Positions 16,583 to 25,330 of a stretch of 64,000 bases of DNA are shown here, one piece after another; the stretch's first letter is position 1, and each line of letters opens with the position of its first letter. The stretch is from positions 118,540 to 182,539 of the forward strand of contig NZ_JACRMG010000035.1 in NCBI RefSeq assembly GCF_016219575.1, written 5' to 3'. The DNA comes from Bradyrhizobium sp. Lineage in GTDB: Bacteria; Pseudomonadota; Alphaproteobacteria; Rhizobiales; Xanthobacteraceae. The translations under genes were made by a program, and so were the position numbers. The notes beneath the pieces were generated by a model. That model was given only the letters and a program-made list of their open reading frames with translations. It was not told the origin of the DNA and did not search any database.

Positions 16583-16588
16583 AATCTG

Positions 16589-17149
16589 CTACTCCCCGCC
16601 GTGACTGTCGCCGCCCCAGCGGTCGGAGATCGCGAGCATGAAGGCCGAGAACACGAAGGCCAGGTGAACGCCGACCAGCCAGGCAAGCTTGGTCGAATCG
16701 AAATTGGTGTCGATGTTCATGAAGGCCTTGAGCACCTGGATTGCCGAGATGGCGACGATCGAAGCCAGCAGCTTCTGCTTCAGCCCGCCGAAATTGACCT
16801 TGGTCATCCATTCCGGCCAGTCGGGATGGCCGCCCGGATCGATCTTGGAGACGAAGTTCTCGTAGCCCGAGAACACCACGATCAGGATCAGATTGCCGGT
16901 GAGCGAAATGTCGATCAGGCCGAGCACGCCGAGGATGATGTCGCTTTCCTTCGAGCCCGGCGCATGTACGATGAATTCGTACAGCACCATGCAGAACTTC
17001 AGCAGCAGCACGGCGAGGCTGACGACGAGGCCGAAATAGAACGGCGCCATCAGCCAGCGGCTGTTGAAGATCAGGCCTTCGAAGCCTTTCTCAACGCGCT
17101 TGGCCGTCGGGTTCGGCCGGTAGGAAGCGGAAGCCGGCTGCTCGGTCAT
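16589..17149 (-). CDS. UPF0114 / YqhA-type inner membrane protein
   Basis: The 186-residue protein matches the TIGR00645 / UPF0114 family: an N-terminal EKGFEGLIFNSRWLMAPFYFG, then about four membrane segments, the conserved LGLIDISLTGNLILIVVFSGYENF and late LKQKLLASIVAISAIQVLKAF. It is an integral inner membrane protein; its biochemical role is unknown. The start has GGAGAG upstream. The asd gene ends 22 bases before it in the same direction, so co-transcription is likely. Confidence 0.9.
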   Translation of the reverse strand: MTEQPASASYRPNPTAKRVEKGFEGLIFNSRWLMAPFYFGLVVSLAVLLLKFCMVLYEFIVHAPGSKESDIILGVLGLIDISLTGNLILIVVFSGYENFVSKIDPGGHPDWPEWMTKVNFGGLKQKLLASIVAISAIQVLKAFMNIDTNFDSTKLAWLVGVHLAFVFSAFMLAISDRWGGDSHGGE

Positions 17150-17171
17150 TGGCGACTCTCCGGCTCCCGCG

Positions 17172-18206
17172 CTACGCCGCCTTCTTCTTGGCGCTGATCA
17201 GCTTGCGGTTGATCAGGCACTCCGCGATCTGGATCGCGTTCAGCGCCGCGCCCTTGCGCAGATTGTCGGAGACGCACCACAGCACGAGCCCGTTCTCCAC
17301 CGTCGCGTCCTCGCGGATGCGGCTGATATAGGTGGCGTCCTCGCCGGCGGCTTCATAGGGCGTGACGTAGCCGCCCGGCTCGTGCTTGTCGATGACGAGA
17401 CAGCCCGGCGCGCGGCGCAGGATGTCGCGCGCCTCGTCCGCCGTGATCGGATTCTCGAATTCGATGTTGACGGCTTCGGAGTGGCCGACGAACACCGGCA
17501 CGCGCACGCAGGTGGCGGTGAGCTTGATCTTGGGATCAAGAATCTTCTTGGTCTCCGCCATCATCTTCCACTCTTCCTTGGTGTAGCCGTCCTCCATAAA
17601 GACGTCGATGTGGGGGATGACGTTGAAGGCGATGCGCTTGGGGAACTTCTTGTTGACCAGTTCGTCGTTGGTGTAGACGGCCTTGGTCTGCGAGAACAAT
17701 TCGTCCATCGCATCCTTGCCGGCGCCCGACACCGATTGATAGGTCGAGACGACGACGCGCTTGATGGTCGCCTTGTCATGCAAGGGCTTCAGCGCGACCA
17801 CGAGCTGCGCGGTCGAACAGTTCGGATTGGCGATGATGTTCTTCTTCGTATAGCCGGCCGCTGCATCCGCGTTCACTTCCGGCACGATCAGCGGCACGTC
17901 CGGATCCATGCGCCAGGCCGAGGAATTGTCGATCACGACCGCGCCGGCCGCGCCGATCCTGGGCGACCATTCCTTCGACACCGCGCCGCCCGCCGACATC
18001 AGGCAAATGTCGACGTCGGAGAAGTCGTAATTCTCGAGGGCTTTGACTTTGAGGGTACGGTCGCCATAGGAGACCTCGACGCCCATGCTGCGGCGCGAGG
18101 CAAGAGCCACGACCTCGTCGGCAGGGAATTTCCGCTCATCCAGGATGTTGAGCATCTCGCGCCCGACATTGCCGGTAGCGCCGACCACTGCGACCTTGTA
18201 ACCCAT
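17172..18206 (-). CDS. asd: aspartate-semialdehyde dehydrogenase
   Basis: The 344-residue NADP enzyme makes aspartate-4-semialdehyde for lysine, diaminopimelate, threonine and methionine. It shows VAVVGATGNVGREML at the start, the catalytic Cys130 in IIANPNCSTAQLV, and the downstream active-site segment HIDVFMEDGYTKEEWKM. Length and order are standard. GGAGAG precedes the ATG. It probably leads the transcript of the UPF0114 gene. Confidence 0.96.
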   Translation of the reverse strand: MGYKVAVVGATGNVGREMLNILDERKFPADEVVALASRRSMGVEVSYGDRTLKVKALENYDFSDVDICLMSAGGAVSKEWSPRIGAAGAVVIDNSSAWRMDPDVPLIVPEVNADAAAGYTKKNIIANPNCSTAQLVVALKPLHDKATIKRVVVSTYQSVSGAGKDAMDELFSQTKAVYTNDELVNKKFPKRIAFNVIPHIDVFMEDGYTKEEWKMMAETKKILDPKIKLTATCVRVPVFVGHSEAVNIEFENPITADEARDILRRAPGCLVIDKHEPGGYVTPYEAAGEDATYISRIREDATVENGLVLWCVSDNLRKGAALNAIQIAECLINRKLISAKKKAA

Positions 18207-18323
18207 CGTTCACTCTCCGAAGAAAAATGCCCTCCCTCAGGCTGCGGCTGATAAGGGAAGAGGCAGCGCTTCTATGCGAGAAACGCCCTTAACACAACGT
18301 TAGACGTGTTTTTCGGGCGTTTG

Positions 18324-19055
18324 ATGCAGCCGTTTCAAGCCGTTCCGGCCGCTCCTCATTATACCGGCCGGATTCATCCCGTGCTGAAGGGCATGGCGGA
18401 CGAATTCTGCGCCACGCTGGCGCGGCTGATCGCCTATCTCTGCACGCTGGCGCTGCTGTTCATCGGCGGCGTCTATCTCTGGGACCAACTCCCCGACAAG
18501 CCTGCCGAGACCTCCGCACGGCCGGATTGGACCGTGGCCACCCGCTCAGCTCCGGCCTTCGCCAGCAATCAATATGATTTGTCATACAAGACAAAGGCTT
18601 ATCAAATCCTGAGGCATCCCGAGGGCGGCCGCAGGGACGTGCTGCGCTGGAATGGGGGGAACGGAGGCCCGGTGGCCGAGCTCGAAATCTACCGCCCGGG
18701 CGGCGAATTCGAGCCGCCGGCGGCACCCGACCCCGTCGGGATCATCGACAGCAAGTTCGGGCCGGTGACGCTCGTCAAGCCGAGCGGCGACGGCAGCGCG
18801 GACCGGGCCTGCCTCGGCTTCCTCAAGATCGTCGAGCAGCCGGCCCTCCGCCTTTCCGGCTTCGTCTGCCAGGGCGAAACGGTCCCTGCCCGGGGAGCGG
18901 CGATCGCCTGCATGCTCAACCGGCTGAGCCTGATCGCCGCCGGCAACGATGCCCGGCTCGCCGAATTGTTCGCCCGCGCCGAGCTGAAGCGCTCCGACTG
19001 CCGCACGGACTGGGTATCGGGCTCCGACCGGCCCGCGCTGCGCGGCGCGATGTGA
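18324..19055 (+). CDS. membrane-anchored protein of unknown function
   Basis: The frame encodes about 243 residues with one strong membrane segment (LARLIAYLCTLALLFIGGVY) followed by a soluble periplasmic domain with paired Cys (RACLGFLK, FVCQGE, ACMLNRL, RSDCRTDW). No known motif is apparent. The start is uncertain: a GTG at 18306 and an ATG at 18393 just before the membrane segment are alternatives, and none has an ideal ribosome site. It diverges from asd. Similar proteins are annotated as hypothetical in Bradyrhizobium. Confidence 0.65.
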   Translation: MQPFQAVPAAPHYTGRIHPVLKGMADEFCATLARLIAYLCTLALLFIGGVYLWDQLPDKPAETSARPDWTVATRSAPAFASNQYDLSYKTKAYQILRHPEGGRRDVLRWNGGNGGPVAELEIYRPGGEFEPPAAPDPVGIIDSKFGPVTLVKPSGDGSADRACLGFLKIVEQPALRLSGFVCQGETVPARGAAIACMLNRLSLIAAGNDARLAELFARAELKRSDCRTDWVSGSDRPALRGAM

Positions 19056-19242
19056 GCGCGGCCCTCCCGCCAAGCCGCTGGTTTTCATGCACCTTTTAAC
19101 GCCGCGGGCGTATTATGGTCCCGGGTGTGGCCCAATTGACCTAGTGGGGGCACTTGGTCGGGGGCTAGGATGGCCCCAAATTGGACACGGGCACCTGCGA
19201 GTTCCCAAGGGCGCAATCAAGGGTGCAAGGACGAGGACGCGA

Positions 19243-19608
19243 ATGACCCCGAAAATTCCAGTGCTGTTTGCGGCAATCGCCGTCCTCGCGTTCGGTGCGC
19301 TGCCGGCGAGCGCGCAGCAGACCCAGATGAAATACGACAAGAACGGCCGGGCCTATTACGGCCCGGGCGGACCGAACCGCGTCATCCAGCAGGGTCCGAA
19401 CACCCGCGTCTACATCACGACGCGCTCCTGGCTCGACGCCGGCACCGAGGTGCTGCCGGGCGACCGCAAGTTCCAGGACTACGCCTTCCCGCCGGAGGTC
19501 GGCTACCCGAGCTTTGCGCGCGAGAATCGCCAGCGGCCGATCGATCGCCAGCCGCTCAATCCGCCGTCCGACTTGGGCGGCTATCCGCAGCGCTTCCCGC
19601 TGTACTGA
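19243..19608 (+). CDS. small secreted protein of unknown function
   Basis: The 121-residue product begins with a clear signal peptide (MTPKIPVLFAAIAVLAFGAL, cut after SAQ). The mature part is polar with YDKNGRAYYGPGGPNRVIQQ and ITTRSWLDAGTEVLPGDRKF, lacking Cys. I do not recognise a named family. The 19056-19242 stretch upstream is non-coding although a frame runs through it from 19087; GAGG-like bases near 19233 support the 19243 start. A strong terminator follows. Confidence 0.7.
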   Translation: MTPKIPVLFAAIAVLAFGALPASAQQTQMKYDKNGRAYYGPGGPNRVIQQGPNTRVYITTRSWLDAGTEVLPGDRKFQDYAFPPEVGYPSFARENRQRPIDRQPLNPPSDLGGYPQRFPLY

Positions 19609-19632
19609 TTTTCTCCCGGCTCTCACGAAAAA

Positions 19633-19657
19633 GCCCGGCTCGCGCCGGGCTTTTTTT
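19633..19657. terminator. strong terminator between convergent genes
   Basis: GCCCGGC (19633-19639), loop TCGC and GCCGGGC (19644-19650) are followed by seven T; A residues on the left side let it also serve leuB on the minus strand. Confidence 0.92.
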
Positions 19658-19661
19658 GTCG

Positions 19662-20771
19662 TCAGTGCAGCTTCTGCAGCTCTTTGAGGATCGCCTCGCC
19701 CATCTGCGTAGTGCTGGCCGCCGTCGTGCCTTCCGACTTGATGTCGGCCGTGCGCAGGCCGCTGGCGAGCACCGCCGAAATCGCCTGGTCGACCTTGTCG
19801 GCCAGCGCGCCCATGTCGAAGGAATAGCGCAGCGCCATGCCGAACGAGGCGATCATCGCAATCGGGTTGGCGAGACCCTTGCCCGCGATATCGGGCGCCG
19901 AACCATGCACCGGCTCAAACAGCGAGCGGCGCTTTTTCGTCTTCGCGTCGATCTCGCCGAGCGAGGCCGAGGGCAGCATGCCGAGCGAACCCGTCAGCAT
20001 CGCTGCGATGTCGGAGAGCATGTCGCCGAACAGATTGTCGGTGACGATGACGTCGAACTGCTTCGGCCATTTCACCAGCATCATGCCGCCGGAATCGGCG
20101 AGCTGGTGCTCCAGCGTGACGTCCTTGTATTCGCGCGCATGCAACTGGGTCATCACCTCGTTCCACAGCACGCCGGACTTCATGACGTTGCGCTTTTCCA
20201 TCGAGGTGACCTTGTTGCGGCGCTTGCGCGCAAGGTCGAAGGCGACGCGGCCGATGCGCTCGATCTCGTAGGTGTCGTAGACCTGGGTGTCGATGGCGCG
20301 CTTCTGGCCGTTGCCGAGATCGGTGATGGTCTTCGGCTCGCCGAAATAGACACCGCCGGTAAGCTCGCGCACGATCATGATGTCGAGCCCTTCAACCGCT
20401 TCGCGCTTCAGGCTGGAAGCATCGGCCAGCGCCGGGTAGCACACCGCGGGCCGCAAATTGGCGAACAGGCCGAGATCCTTGCGCAGCCGCAGCAGTCCGG
20501 CCTCGGGCCGCGCCTCGTAGGGCACCGCATCCCATTTCGGGCCGCCGACCGCGCCGAAGATCACGGCGTCCGCAGCCTTGGCCTTGTCCATGGTGGCATC
20601 CGTGATGCTCTGCTTGCTCGCGTCGTAGGCGGCACCGCCGACCAGCCCTTCCTCGGTTTCGAAGGAAGCAATGCCTTCCTTGTTGAGCCAGCCGATCAGG
20701 CGCTTCACCTCGCCCATCACTTCGGGGCCGATGCCGTCGCCGGGGAGAAGCAGCAGTTTGTGGGTCGCCAT
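19662..20771 (-). CDS. leuB: 3-isopropylmalate dehydrogenase
   Basis: The 369-residue NAD enzyme oxidises 3-isopropylmalate in leucine synthesis. It has LLPGDGIGPEVM at the start, the DIMIVRELTGGVYFGEPKT substrate loop, TVTDNLFGDMLSDIAAML-type metal-binding segment (VTDNLFGDMLSD) and LFEPVHGSAPDIAGKGLANP for NAD binding. GAGGA precedes the ATG. It is on the opposite strand from leuC and leuD, about 9 kb away, so regulation is likely separate. Confidence 0.97.
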   Translation of the reverse strand: MATHKLLLLPGDGIGPEVMGEVKRLIGWLNKEGIASFETEEGLVGGAAYDASKQSITDATMDKAKAADAVIFGAVGGPKWDAVPYEARPEAGLLRLRKDLGLFANLRPAVCYPALADASSLKREAVEGLDIMIVRELTGGVYFGEPKTITDLGNGQKRAIDTQVYDTYEIERIGRVAFDLARKRRNKVTSMEKRNVMKSGVLWNEVMTQLHAREYKDVTLEHQLADSGGMMLVKWPKQFDVIVTDNLFGDMLSDIAAMLTGSLGMLPSASLGEIDAKTKKRRSLFEPVHGSAPDIAGKGLANPIAMIASFGMALRYSFDMGALADKVDQAISAVLASGLRTADIKSEGTTAASTTQMGEAILKELQKLH

Positions 20772-20896
20772 ATCATGTCCTCGTTTTGCCCCAATTTGCG
20801 GGAGCGGGCGGAGTGCTAGAACGCCGCGCGGGGATTGGCAAGGCGCTCGCCATGGGCGGGAAAATCGGCTTCAATACCCGTCGCAAGACGGAACGC

Positions 20897-21760
20897 ATGA
20901 CAGCAGCCATCCTGTTTGCCTTTGCGTCCGCGGCCTTTCTGGGCGCGGCCGTGGTGACCTCCCAACTCGGCCTGCGGACCATGGAGCCGCTGTCGGGCGC
21001 TGCCGTCAGCGTACCGGCTTTCACGCTGCTGTTCCTGATGCTGTCGCCCCTGCTTCTCGCGGGCGAACCGGTCGTCTGGCGCGGCCTGCCGATCTTCGCG
21101 GCGATCGGGCTGTTCTTCCCGGCGAGCCTGACGCTGCTGGCCTTTGCCTCCAACCGCGCGCTCGGGCCGGTCATCACCTCGACGCTCGGCAATCTCGCGC
21201 CGCTGTTCTCGGTGGCGCTCGCGGTGGTGCTGCTGCACGAGCCGCTGCGAGCCGCGCAGCTCGGCGGCCTCGTCATTGCCGTAATCGGTGCGGTCATCAT
21301 CAGCGTCACCCGCCCGCGCGATCTCGGACATTGGCGCAGCTGGACACTGCTGTTGCCGCTCGCCGCCGCGCTGGTGCGCGGCGTGGTGCCGCCGATCGTC
21401 AAGCTCGGCCTTGAAGTGTGGCCGAGCCCGCTCTGGGCCTGCCTGATCGGCTATTTCATGTCGTCGCTGGTGGTGCTGGCGGTGCAGCGGGTGCGCAAGG
21501 GCAGCTTCCTTGTCGATGCGCCGGCATCGGGCTGGCTGTGGTTCGGCATCACCGGCATCAGCAATGGCCTCGCCACGCTGTCGATGTTCGCCGCCGTGCG
21601 CCACGGCCCGATCACGCTGGTCGCGCCGATCGTCGCGGTCTATCCGCTGGTCACCGTGCTGCTCAGTACGGTCATGCTGAAGCACATCGCAATCACCCCG
21701 CGCATCGTCGGCGGAACGGCGCTCACCGTCGCCGGCGTCGCGCTGGTGCTGGCGGGCTGA
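20897..21760 (+). CDS. EamA/DMT-family membrane transporter
   Basis: The 287-residue protein has ten predicted membrane segments arranged as two EamA repeats (first AAILFAFASAAFLGAAVVTS..., second LWACLIGYFMSSLVVLAVQR...). LAPLFSVALAVVLLHEPLRAAQLGGLVIAVIG and the matching AVYPLVTVLLSTVML are typical family segments. The substrate of such drug/metabolite exporters cannot be predicted. The ATG at 20897 is better than the longer frame from 20786, which covers the leuB promoter. The MFS gene lies 93 bases downstream in the same direction. Confidence 0.85.
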   Translation: MTAAILFAFASAAFLGAAVVTSQLGLRTMEPLSGAAVSVPAFTLLFLMLSPLLLAGEPVVWRGLPIFAAIGLFFPASLTLLAFASNRALGPVITSTLGNLAPLFSVALAVVLLHEPLRAAQLGGLVIAVIGAVIISVTRPRDLGHWRSWTLLLPLAAALVRGVVPPIVKLGLEVWPSPLWACLIGYFMSSLVVLAVQRVRKGSFLVDAPASGWLWFGITGISNGLATLSMFAAVRHGPITLVAPIVAVYPLVTVLLSTVMLKHIAITPRIVGGTALTVAGVALVLAG

Positions 21761-21853
21761 CATTGTTGCGCTGAGGGCAAGACACCCTTGCAGACTCCAA
21801 CCTGTGCAGCCGGGCCGCGGCCTGCCACAGTGACCCGCCTGCCGGAGCGCCTT

Positions 21854-23041
21854 GTGACTGCCCCCGATCGTCCCAATCCCTACCCGCATCCCGCGCGGTT
21901 GATCCTCATCCTGTCGCTGGCGCCGACCATAGGGCTCGGCATCGGCCGCTTTGCCTATGCGCTGGTGCTGCCAGACATGCGCGACTCGCTGTCGTGGTCC
22001 TATTCGGCGGCGGGCTTCATGAACACGGTCAACGCGGTCGGCTATCTCGCCGGCGCCCTGACCGCCTCACCCCTGATCAAGCGCTTCGGCCTCGCGCGAA
22101 GCGTGGTCTGGGGCACTGCCGCCTGCGTGGCGTCGCTGGCGCTCTGCGCCCTCACGGGCAATTTCGTTGCGCTGAGCTTTGCGCGGCTGCTGGCGGGCGT
22201 TGCGGCGGCTGCCGGCTTTGTCGGCGGCGGCGCCCTGGCGGCGACGATCGCGCAAACGCGGCCGGCGCGCGCCAACTTCCTGCTCAGCCTGTTCTACGCA
22301 GGGCCCGGCATCGGCATCCTCGCTTCCGGATTGATTGCGCCCTATACGCTCGAGGCCTTCGGGCCGGGCTCGTGGTGGATCGTATGGTGGGCACTGACGG
22401 CGCTCTCGCTCGTCATGCTCGCGCCGCTGTGGCTGGCGCCGCTCGGCGGCAACGGCGAATTCGATTCGGCCGTGCGTGTGAAATTCTCCGTCCGTCCCGT
22501 GCTGATTTATCTGGCGGCCTATTTCCTGTTCGGCGCGGGCTACATCGCCTACATGACCTTCATGATCGCCTATGTGCGCGACGGCGGCGGAGGCGCATCG
22601 GCGCAGGCGACGTTCTGGGGCCTGATCGGCGTGTCCGCGTTCGTCACGCCCTGGGTATGGCGGCGGGTGCTGGCGCTCCACCGCGGCGGGCTCGCCACCA
22701 CCATCATCCTCGGCACCAACGCGATCGGCGCTGCGATACCGATCTTCGGCCACTCCCCGATCCTGCTCGCCATTTCCGCGCTGGTGTTCGGCGTCGCCTT
22801 CTTCGCGGTGGTGGGATCGACCACCGCGTTCGTGCGCCTCAACTATCCGCCCGCCGAATGGCCCGCCGGCATCGCGGCGATGACGATCGCGTTCGGCATC
22901 GGCCAGACGCTGGGCCCGATCGCGGTCGGCGCCATCACCGATGCGGTCGGGAGCCTTTCATCGGCACTCAATGTGTCGGCGGCGCTGCTTGCGCTCGGCG
23001 CGATTCTGTCGGCCTTCCAGCGCAAACTGACGAAAATTTAG
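21854..23041 (+). CDS. MFS transporter, YbfB/YjiJ-type
   Basis: The 395-residue protein has twelve hydrophobic segments. The N-terminal LAPTIGLGIGRFAYALVLPDMRDSLSWSYSAAG is distinctive of the YbfB/YjiJ family of the major facilitator superfamily. GTG at 21854 is preceded by GGAG at six bases, and I prefer it to upstream starts. The substrate is unknown. The TAG stop (23039-23041) runs directly into the family A repeat GTAGGGTGGG, so the repeat may have altered the gene end. Confidence 0.85.
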   Translation: MTAPDRPNPYPHPARLILILSLAPTIGLGIGRFAYALVLPDMRDSLSWSYSAAGFMNTVNAVGYLAGALTASPLIKRFGLARSVVWGTAACVASLALCALTGNFVALSFARLLAGVAAAAGFVGGGALAATIAQTRPARANFLLSLFYAGPGIGILASGLIAPYTLEAFGPGSWWIVWWALTALSLVMLAPLWLAPLGGNGEFDSAVRVKFSVRPVLIYLAAYFLFGAGYIAYMTFMIAYVRDGGGGASAQATFWGLIGVSAFVTPWVWRRVLALHRGGLATTIILGTNAIGAAIPIFGHSPILLAISALVFGVAFFAVVGSTTAFVRLNYPPAEWPAGIAAMTIAFGIGQTLGPIAVGAITDAVGSLSSALNVSAALLALGAILSAFQRKLTKI

Positions 23042-23124
23042 TAGGGTGGGCAAAGGCGCTTGCGCCGTGCCCACCTCAACCAGCAAGCTCGCAAAGGTGG
23101 GCACGCTGCGCTTTGCCCACCCTA
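23042..23124. repeat. bipartite palindromic repeat, family A
   Basis: TAGGGTGGGCAAAG and CTTTGCCCACCCTA are the outer arms, with GTGCCCACC and GGTGGGCAC inside. It lies between convergent genes, touching the MFS stop codon. Confidence 0.85.
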
Positions 23125-23139
23125 CGCGAATTCTGTACG

Positions 23140-23925
23140 TCAGCTGCCGCTGAACGAATTGTAGCCCTGGTCTTCCCAGAAGCCGCCCTTGTAGTCGTTG
23201 GTGACTTCCATCGAGATCACGTATTTCGGGTTCTTGAAGCCGAGTTTTGTCGGCACGCGGATCTTCATCGGGAAGCCGTAGGCGCGCGGCAGTATCTCGT
23301 CGGCGAATTTGAACGTCATCTGGGTCTGCGGATGCAGCGCCGTCATCATGTCGAGCGGCGAATTGTAGCCGTCCTTGTCGGCGCACTGGAACCAGACGTA
23401 TTTCGCGCGCGTATCGGCGCCGACCAGTTTCAGGAAATCGCGCAGCGGCGTGCCGGTCCAGCTGCCGATCGCGCTCCAGCCTTCGACGCAGATGTGGCGG
23501 GTGACCTGCTTGATCTGCGGCAGCGCGTATAGCTCGTCCAGCGTCCAGGACTTCTTGTTTTCGACGAGACCACGGACTTCCAGCTTCCACGTCTTGCCGT
23601 CGACGGTCGGCGCCTCGTCGAGGTCGTAATAGGCGTTGAACGGGAACGGCTTCGTAATCATGCTTTCCGGGAAGGTCGGCGCCAGCGCGTTCGGATTGAA
23701 CATGGCGGCCTGCACGGCATCGTTGAACTTCGACACCTGCTTCAGCATTTCCTCGGCGGAAAAACTGTCGACGACGTCGCAGCCGGTCAAGAGCGTCAGC
23801 GCGCCGAGGCTAGCTCCGCCCGTGATGAAGCGGCGGCGGGTGAGGTCGGGCATCGCCTTGGCGGCGTCGCGCACCAGCAATTGCTTGTCGACGCCGGGGA
23901 TGATGAGGGAGCGCTTGCGGGCCAT
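23140..23925 (-). CDS. molybdopterin-dependent oxidoreductase, Tat lipoprotein-like (MsrP/sulfite-oxidase family)
   Basis: From ATG at 23925 (GGAGG upstream) the product is 261 residues. Arg30-Arg-Arg32 with FITGGASLGALTLLTGC forms a twin-arginine signal ending in a lipobox Cys49, so the mature enzyme may be a lipoprotein. The Mo-binding sulfite-oxidase-type domain has RHICVEGWSAIGSWTG, whose Cys would ligate Mo, and YNSPLDMMTALHPQT and AYGFPMKIRVPTKLG. It is followed 17 bases later in the operon order by a cytochrome b gene, its likely electron partner. The substrate is unknown; E. coli MsrP repairs methionine sulfoxide. Confidence 0.88.
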   Translation of the reverse strand: MARKRSLIIPGVDKQLLVRDAAKAMPDLTRRRFITGGASLGALTLLTGCDVVDSFSAEEMLKQVSKFNDAVQAAMFNPNALAPTFPESMITKPFPFNAYYDLDEAPTVDGKTWKLEVRGLVENKKSWTLDELYALPQIKQVTRHICVEGWSAIGSWTGTPLRDFLKLVGADTRAKYVWFQCADKDGYNSPLDMMTALHPQTQMTFKFADEILPRAYGFPMKIRVPTKLGFKNPKYVISMEVTNDYKGGFWEDQGYNSFSGS

Positions 23926-23942
23926 AAAATCCTCCCGGGGGT

Positions 23943-24581
23943 TCAGCGGCCGATGATCATGGCGCGCAGGCTCTTCGGCACGATCAGCGCAAGGGCCACG
24001 TGCACCAGCATGAAGGCGACGATCGCCGCCATGCAGAAGAAATGGACGTAGCGGGCGATCGGGTAACCGCCGAACAAGGCGGTCAGCCATTGCAGCTGCA
24101 CCGGCTTCCAGATCGCCAGGCCCGACAGCACGACCAGCACGCCGACGACGATGACGCCGGCATACAGCAGCTTCTGCACGGAATTGTACTTCGTGAGATC
24201 GTCGTGCGAGAGCTTGCCGGTCAGCGCGGCCCTGGTGTCGGAGATCACGCCCTCCGGCGTGATCGGCAGCAGCTTCTTGCGGAAGCGGCCCGTGGCGAAA
24301 CCGAGCGCGAGATAGATCAGCCCGTTCACCATCAGGATCCACATCGCGGCGAAGTGCCACAGCAGCGCGCCGCCGAGCCAGCCGCCGAGCGTGATGGACT
24401 TGGAGAAGGTGAAGGCGAACAGGGGCGAGGCGTTGTAGATCTGCCAGCCCGACATGATCATCAGGACCATGGCAAAGGCGTTGACCCAATGCAGGATCCG
24501 CACCCAGGCCGGCTGAATGGCCTTGGCCTTGCCCGATGCGGCTGAGGTAGCTTGCTCGTTGCTGACGGTCAGGCTCGACAT
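23943..24581 (-). CDS. b-type cytochrome (cytochrome b561 / Ni,Fe-hydrogenase type)
   Basis: The 212-residue integral membrane protein has about four membrane segments with His in each haem position (RILHWVNAFAMVLMIMSG, LLWHFAAMWILM, RYVHFFCMAAIVAFMLVHVAL). Family members pass electrons between the quinone pool and periplasmic enzymes. It precedes the molybdopterin gene in transcription and probably serves as its membrane anchor or electron donor/acceptor. The first 25 residues are polar and cytoplasmic. Confidence 0.88.
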   Translation of the reverse strand: MSSLTVSNEQATSAASGKAKAIQPAWVRILHWVNAFAMVLMIMSGWQIYNASPLFAFTFSKSITLGGWLGGALLWHFAAMWILMVNGLIYLALGFATGRFRKKLLPITPEGVISDTRAALTGKLSHDDLTKYNSVQKLLYAGVIVVGVLVVLSGLAIWKPVQLQWLTALFGGYPIARYVHFFCMAAIVAFMLVHVALALIVPKSLRAMIIGR

Positions 24582-24705
24582 GGTTCGGGTTCCCAGCTCA
24601 AATCGTTCCGAGGCCGATCACCGGTTTATACGCCGGAAACCGCCGTTCCGTTACAACCCCGTGCCTATTGGTTTCATGCACGGGGCCTATCGCAATCACA
24701 AGAAA

Positions 24706-24729
24706 GCGAGCCGGGTCGCCCCGGCTCGC
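24706..24729 (-). terminator. hairpin terminator after the fasciclin gene
   Basis: Read on the minus strand, GCGAGCCGGG, loop, CCCGGCTCGC is followed by TTTCTT. The ten-pair stem lies 47 bases past the stop. Confidence 0.7.
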
Positions 24730-24775
24730 CTCCCGTCACGCATCCTGTTTTGGGGCTGGCCAGGACGCGGGGTTA

Positions 24776-25330
24776 TCAGGACGCCGGCATCAGCACGGTG
24801 TCGACCACATGGATCACGCCGTTGGACTGATTGACGTTCGAGATCGTGACCATCGACTGGCCGCCCTTGGCGTCGATGATCCAGACCTTGTCGCCCTGGT
24901 GCTTGACGGTGAGCTCTTCACCCTCGGCAGTCTTCAGCTTCATGCCGTCCTTGAGGTCGGAAGCAGCCAGCTTGCCGGGCACCACATGGTAGGTGAGGAT
25001 CTTGGTGAGGGTCGCCTTGTTCTCGGGCTTCACCAGCGTGTCGACCGTGCCGGCCGGCAGCTTGCCGAAGGCGGCGTTGGTCGGCGCGAACACCGTGAAC
25101 GGGCCCTTGCTTTCGAGGGTCTCGACCAGGCCGGCGGCCTTCACCGCGGCGACCAGGGTGGTGTGGTCCTTCGAGTTGACGGCGTTCTGGACGATGTTCT
25201 TGGAGGGGAACATCGCCGCACCGCCGACCATCACGGTCTTCTCCTGCGCGGAAACCGGCGCAGCAACGGTCGCAGTGAGGGCGAGCGCCGCAAACGCAGC
25301 GGCGGACAGCAGGGCAATACGCTTCGACAT
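24776..25330 (-). CDS. secreted fasciclin-domain protein
   Basis: The 184-residue product has a signal peptide (ending VSAQ near residue 29) and one FAS1 domain: VNSKDHTTLVAAVKAAGLVETLESKGPFTVFAPTNAAF, then LTYHVVPGKLAASDL and the final NGVIHVVDTVLMP. FAS1 domains mediate adhesion or surface binding; the precise role in rhizobia is unknown. The start ATG is at 25330. The upstream 300 bases hold a family A repeat. Confidence 0.93.
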   Translation of the reverse strand: MSKRIALLSAAAFAALALTATVAAPVSAQEKTVMVGGAAMFPSKNIVQNAVNSKDHTTLVAAVKAAGLVETLESKGPFTVFAPTNAAFGKLPAGTVDTLVKPENKATLTKILTYHVVPGKLAASDLKDGMKLKTAEGEELTVKHQGDKVWIIDAKGGQSMVTISNVNQSNGVIHVVDTVLMPAS

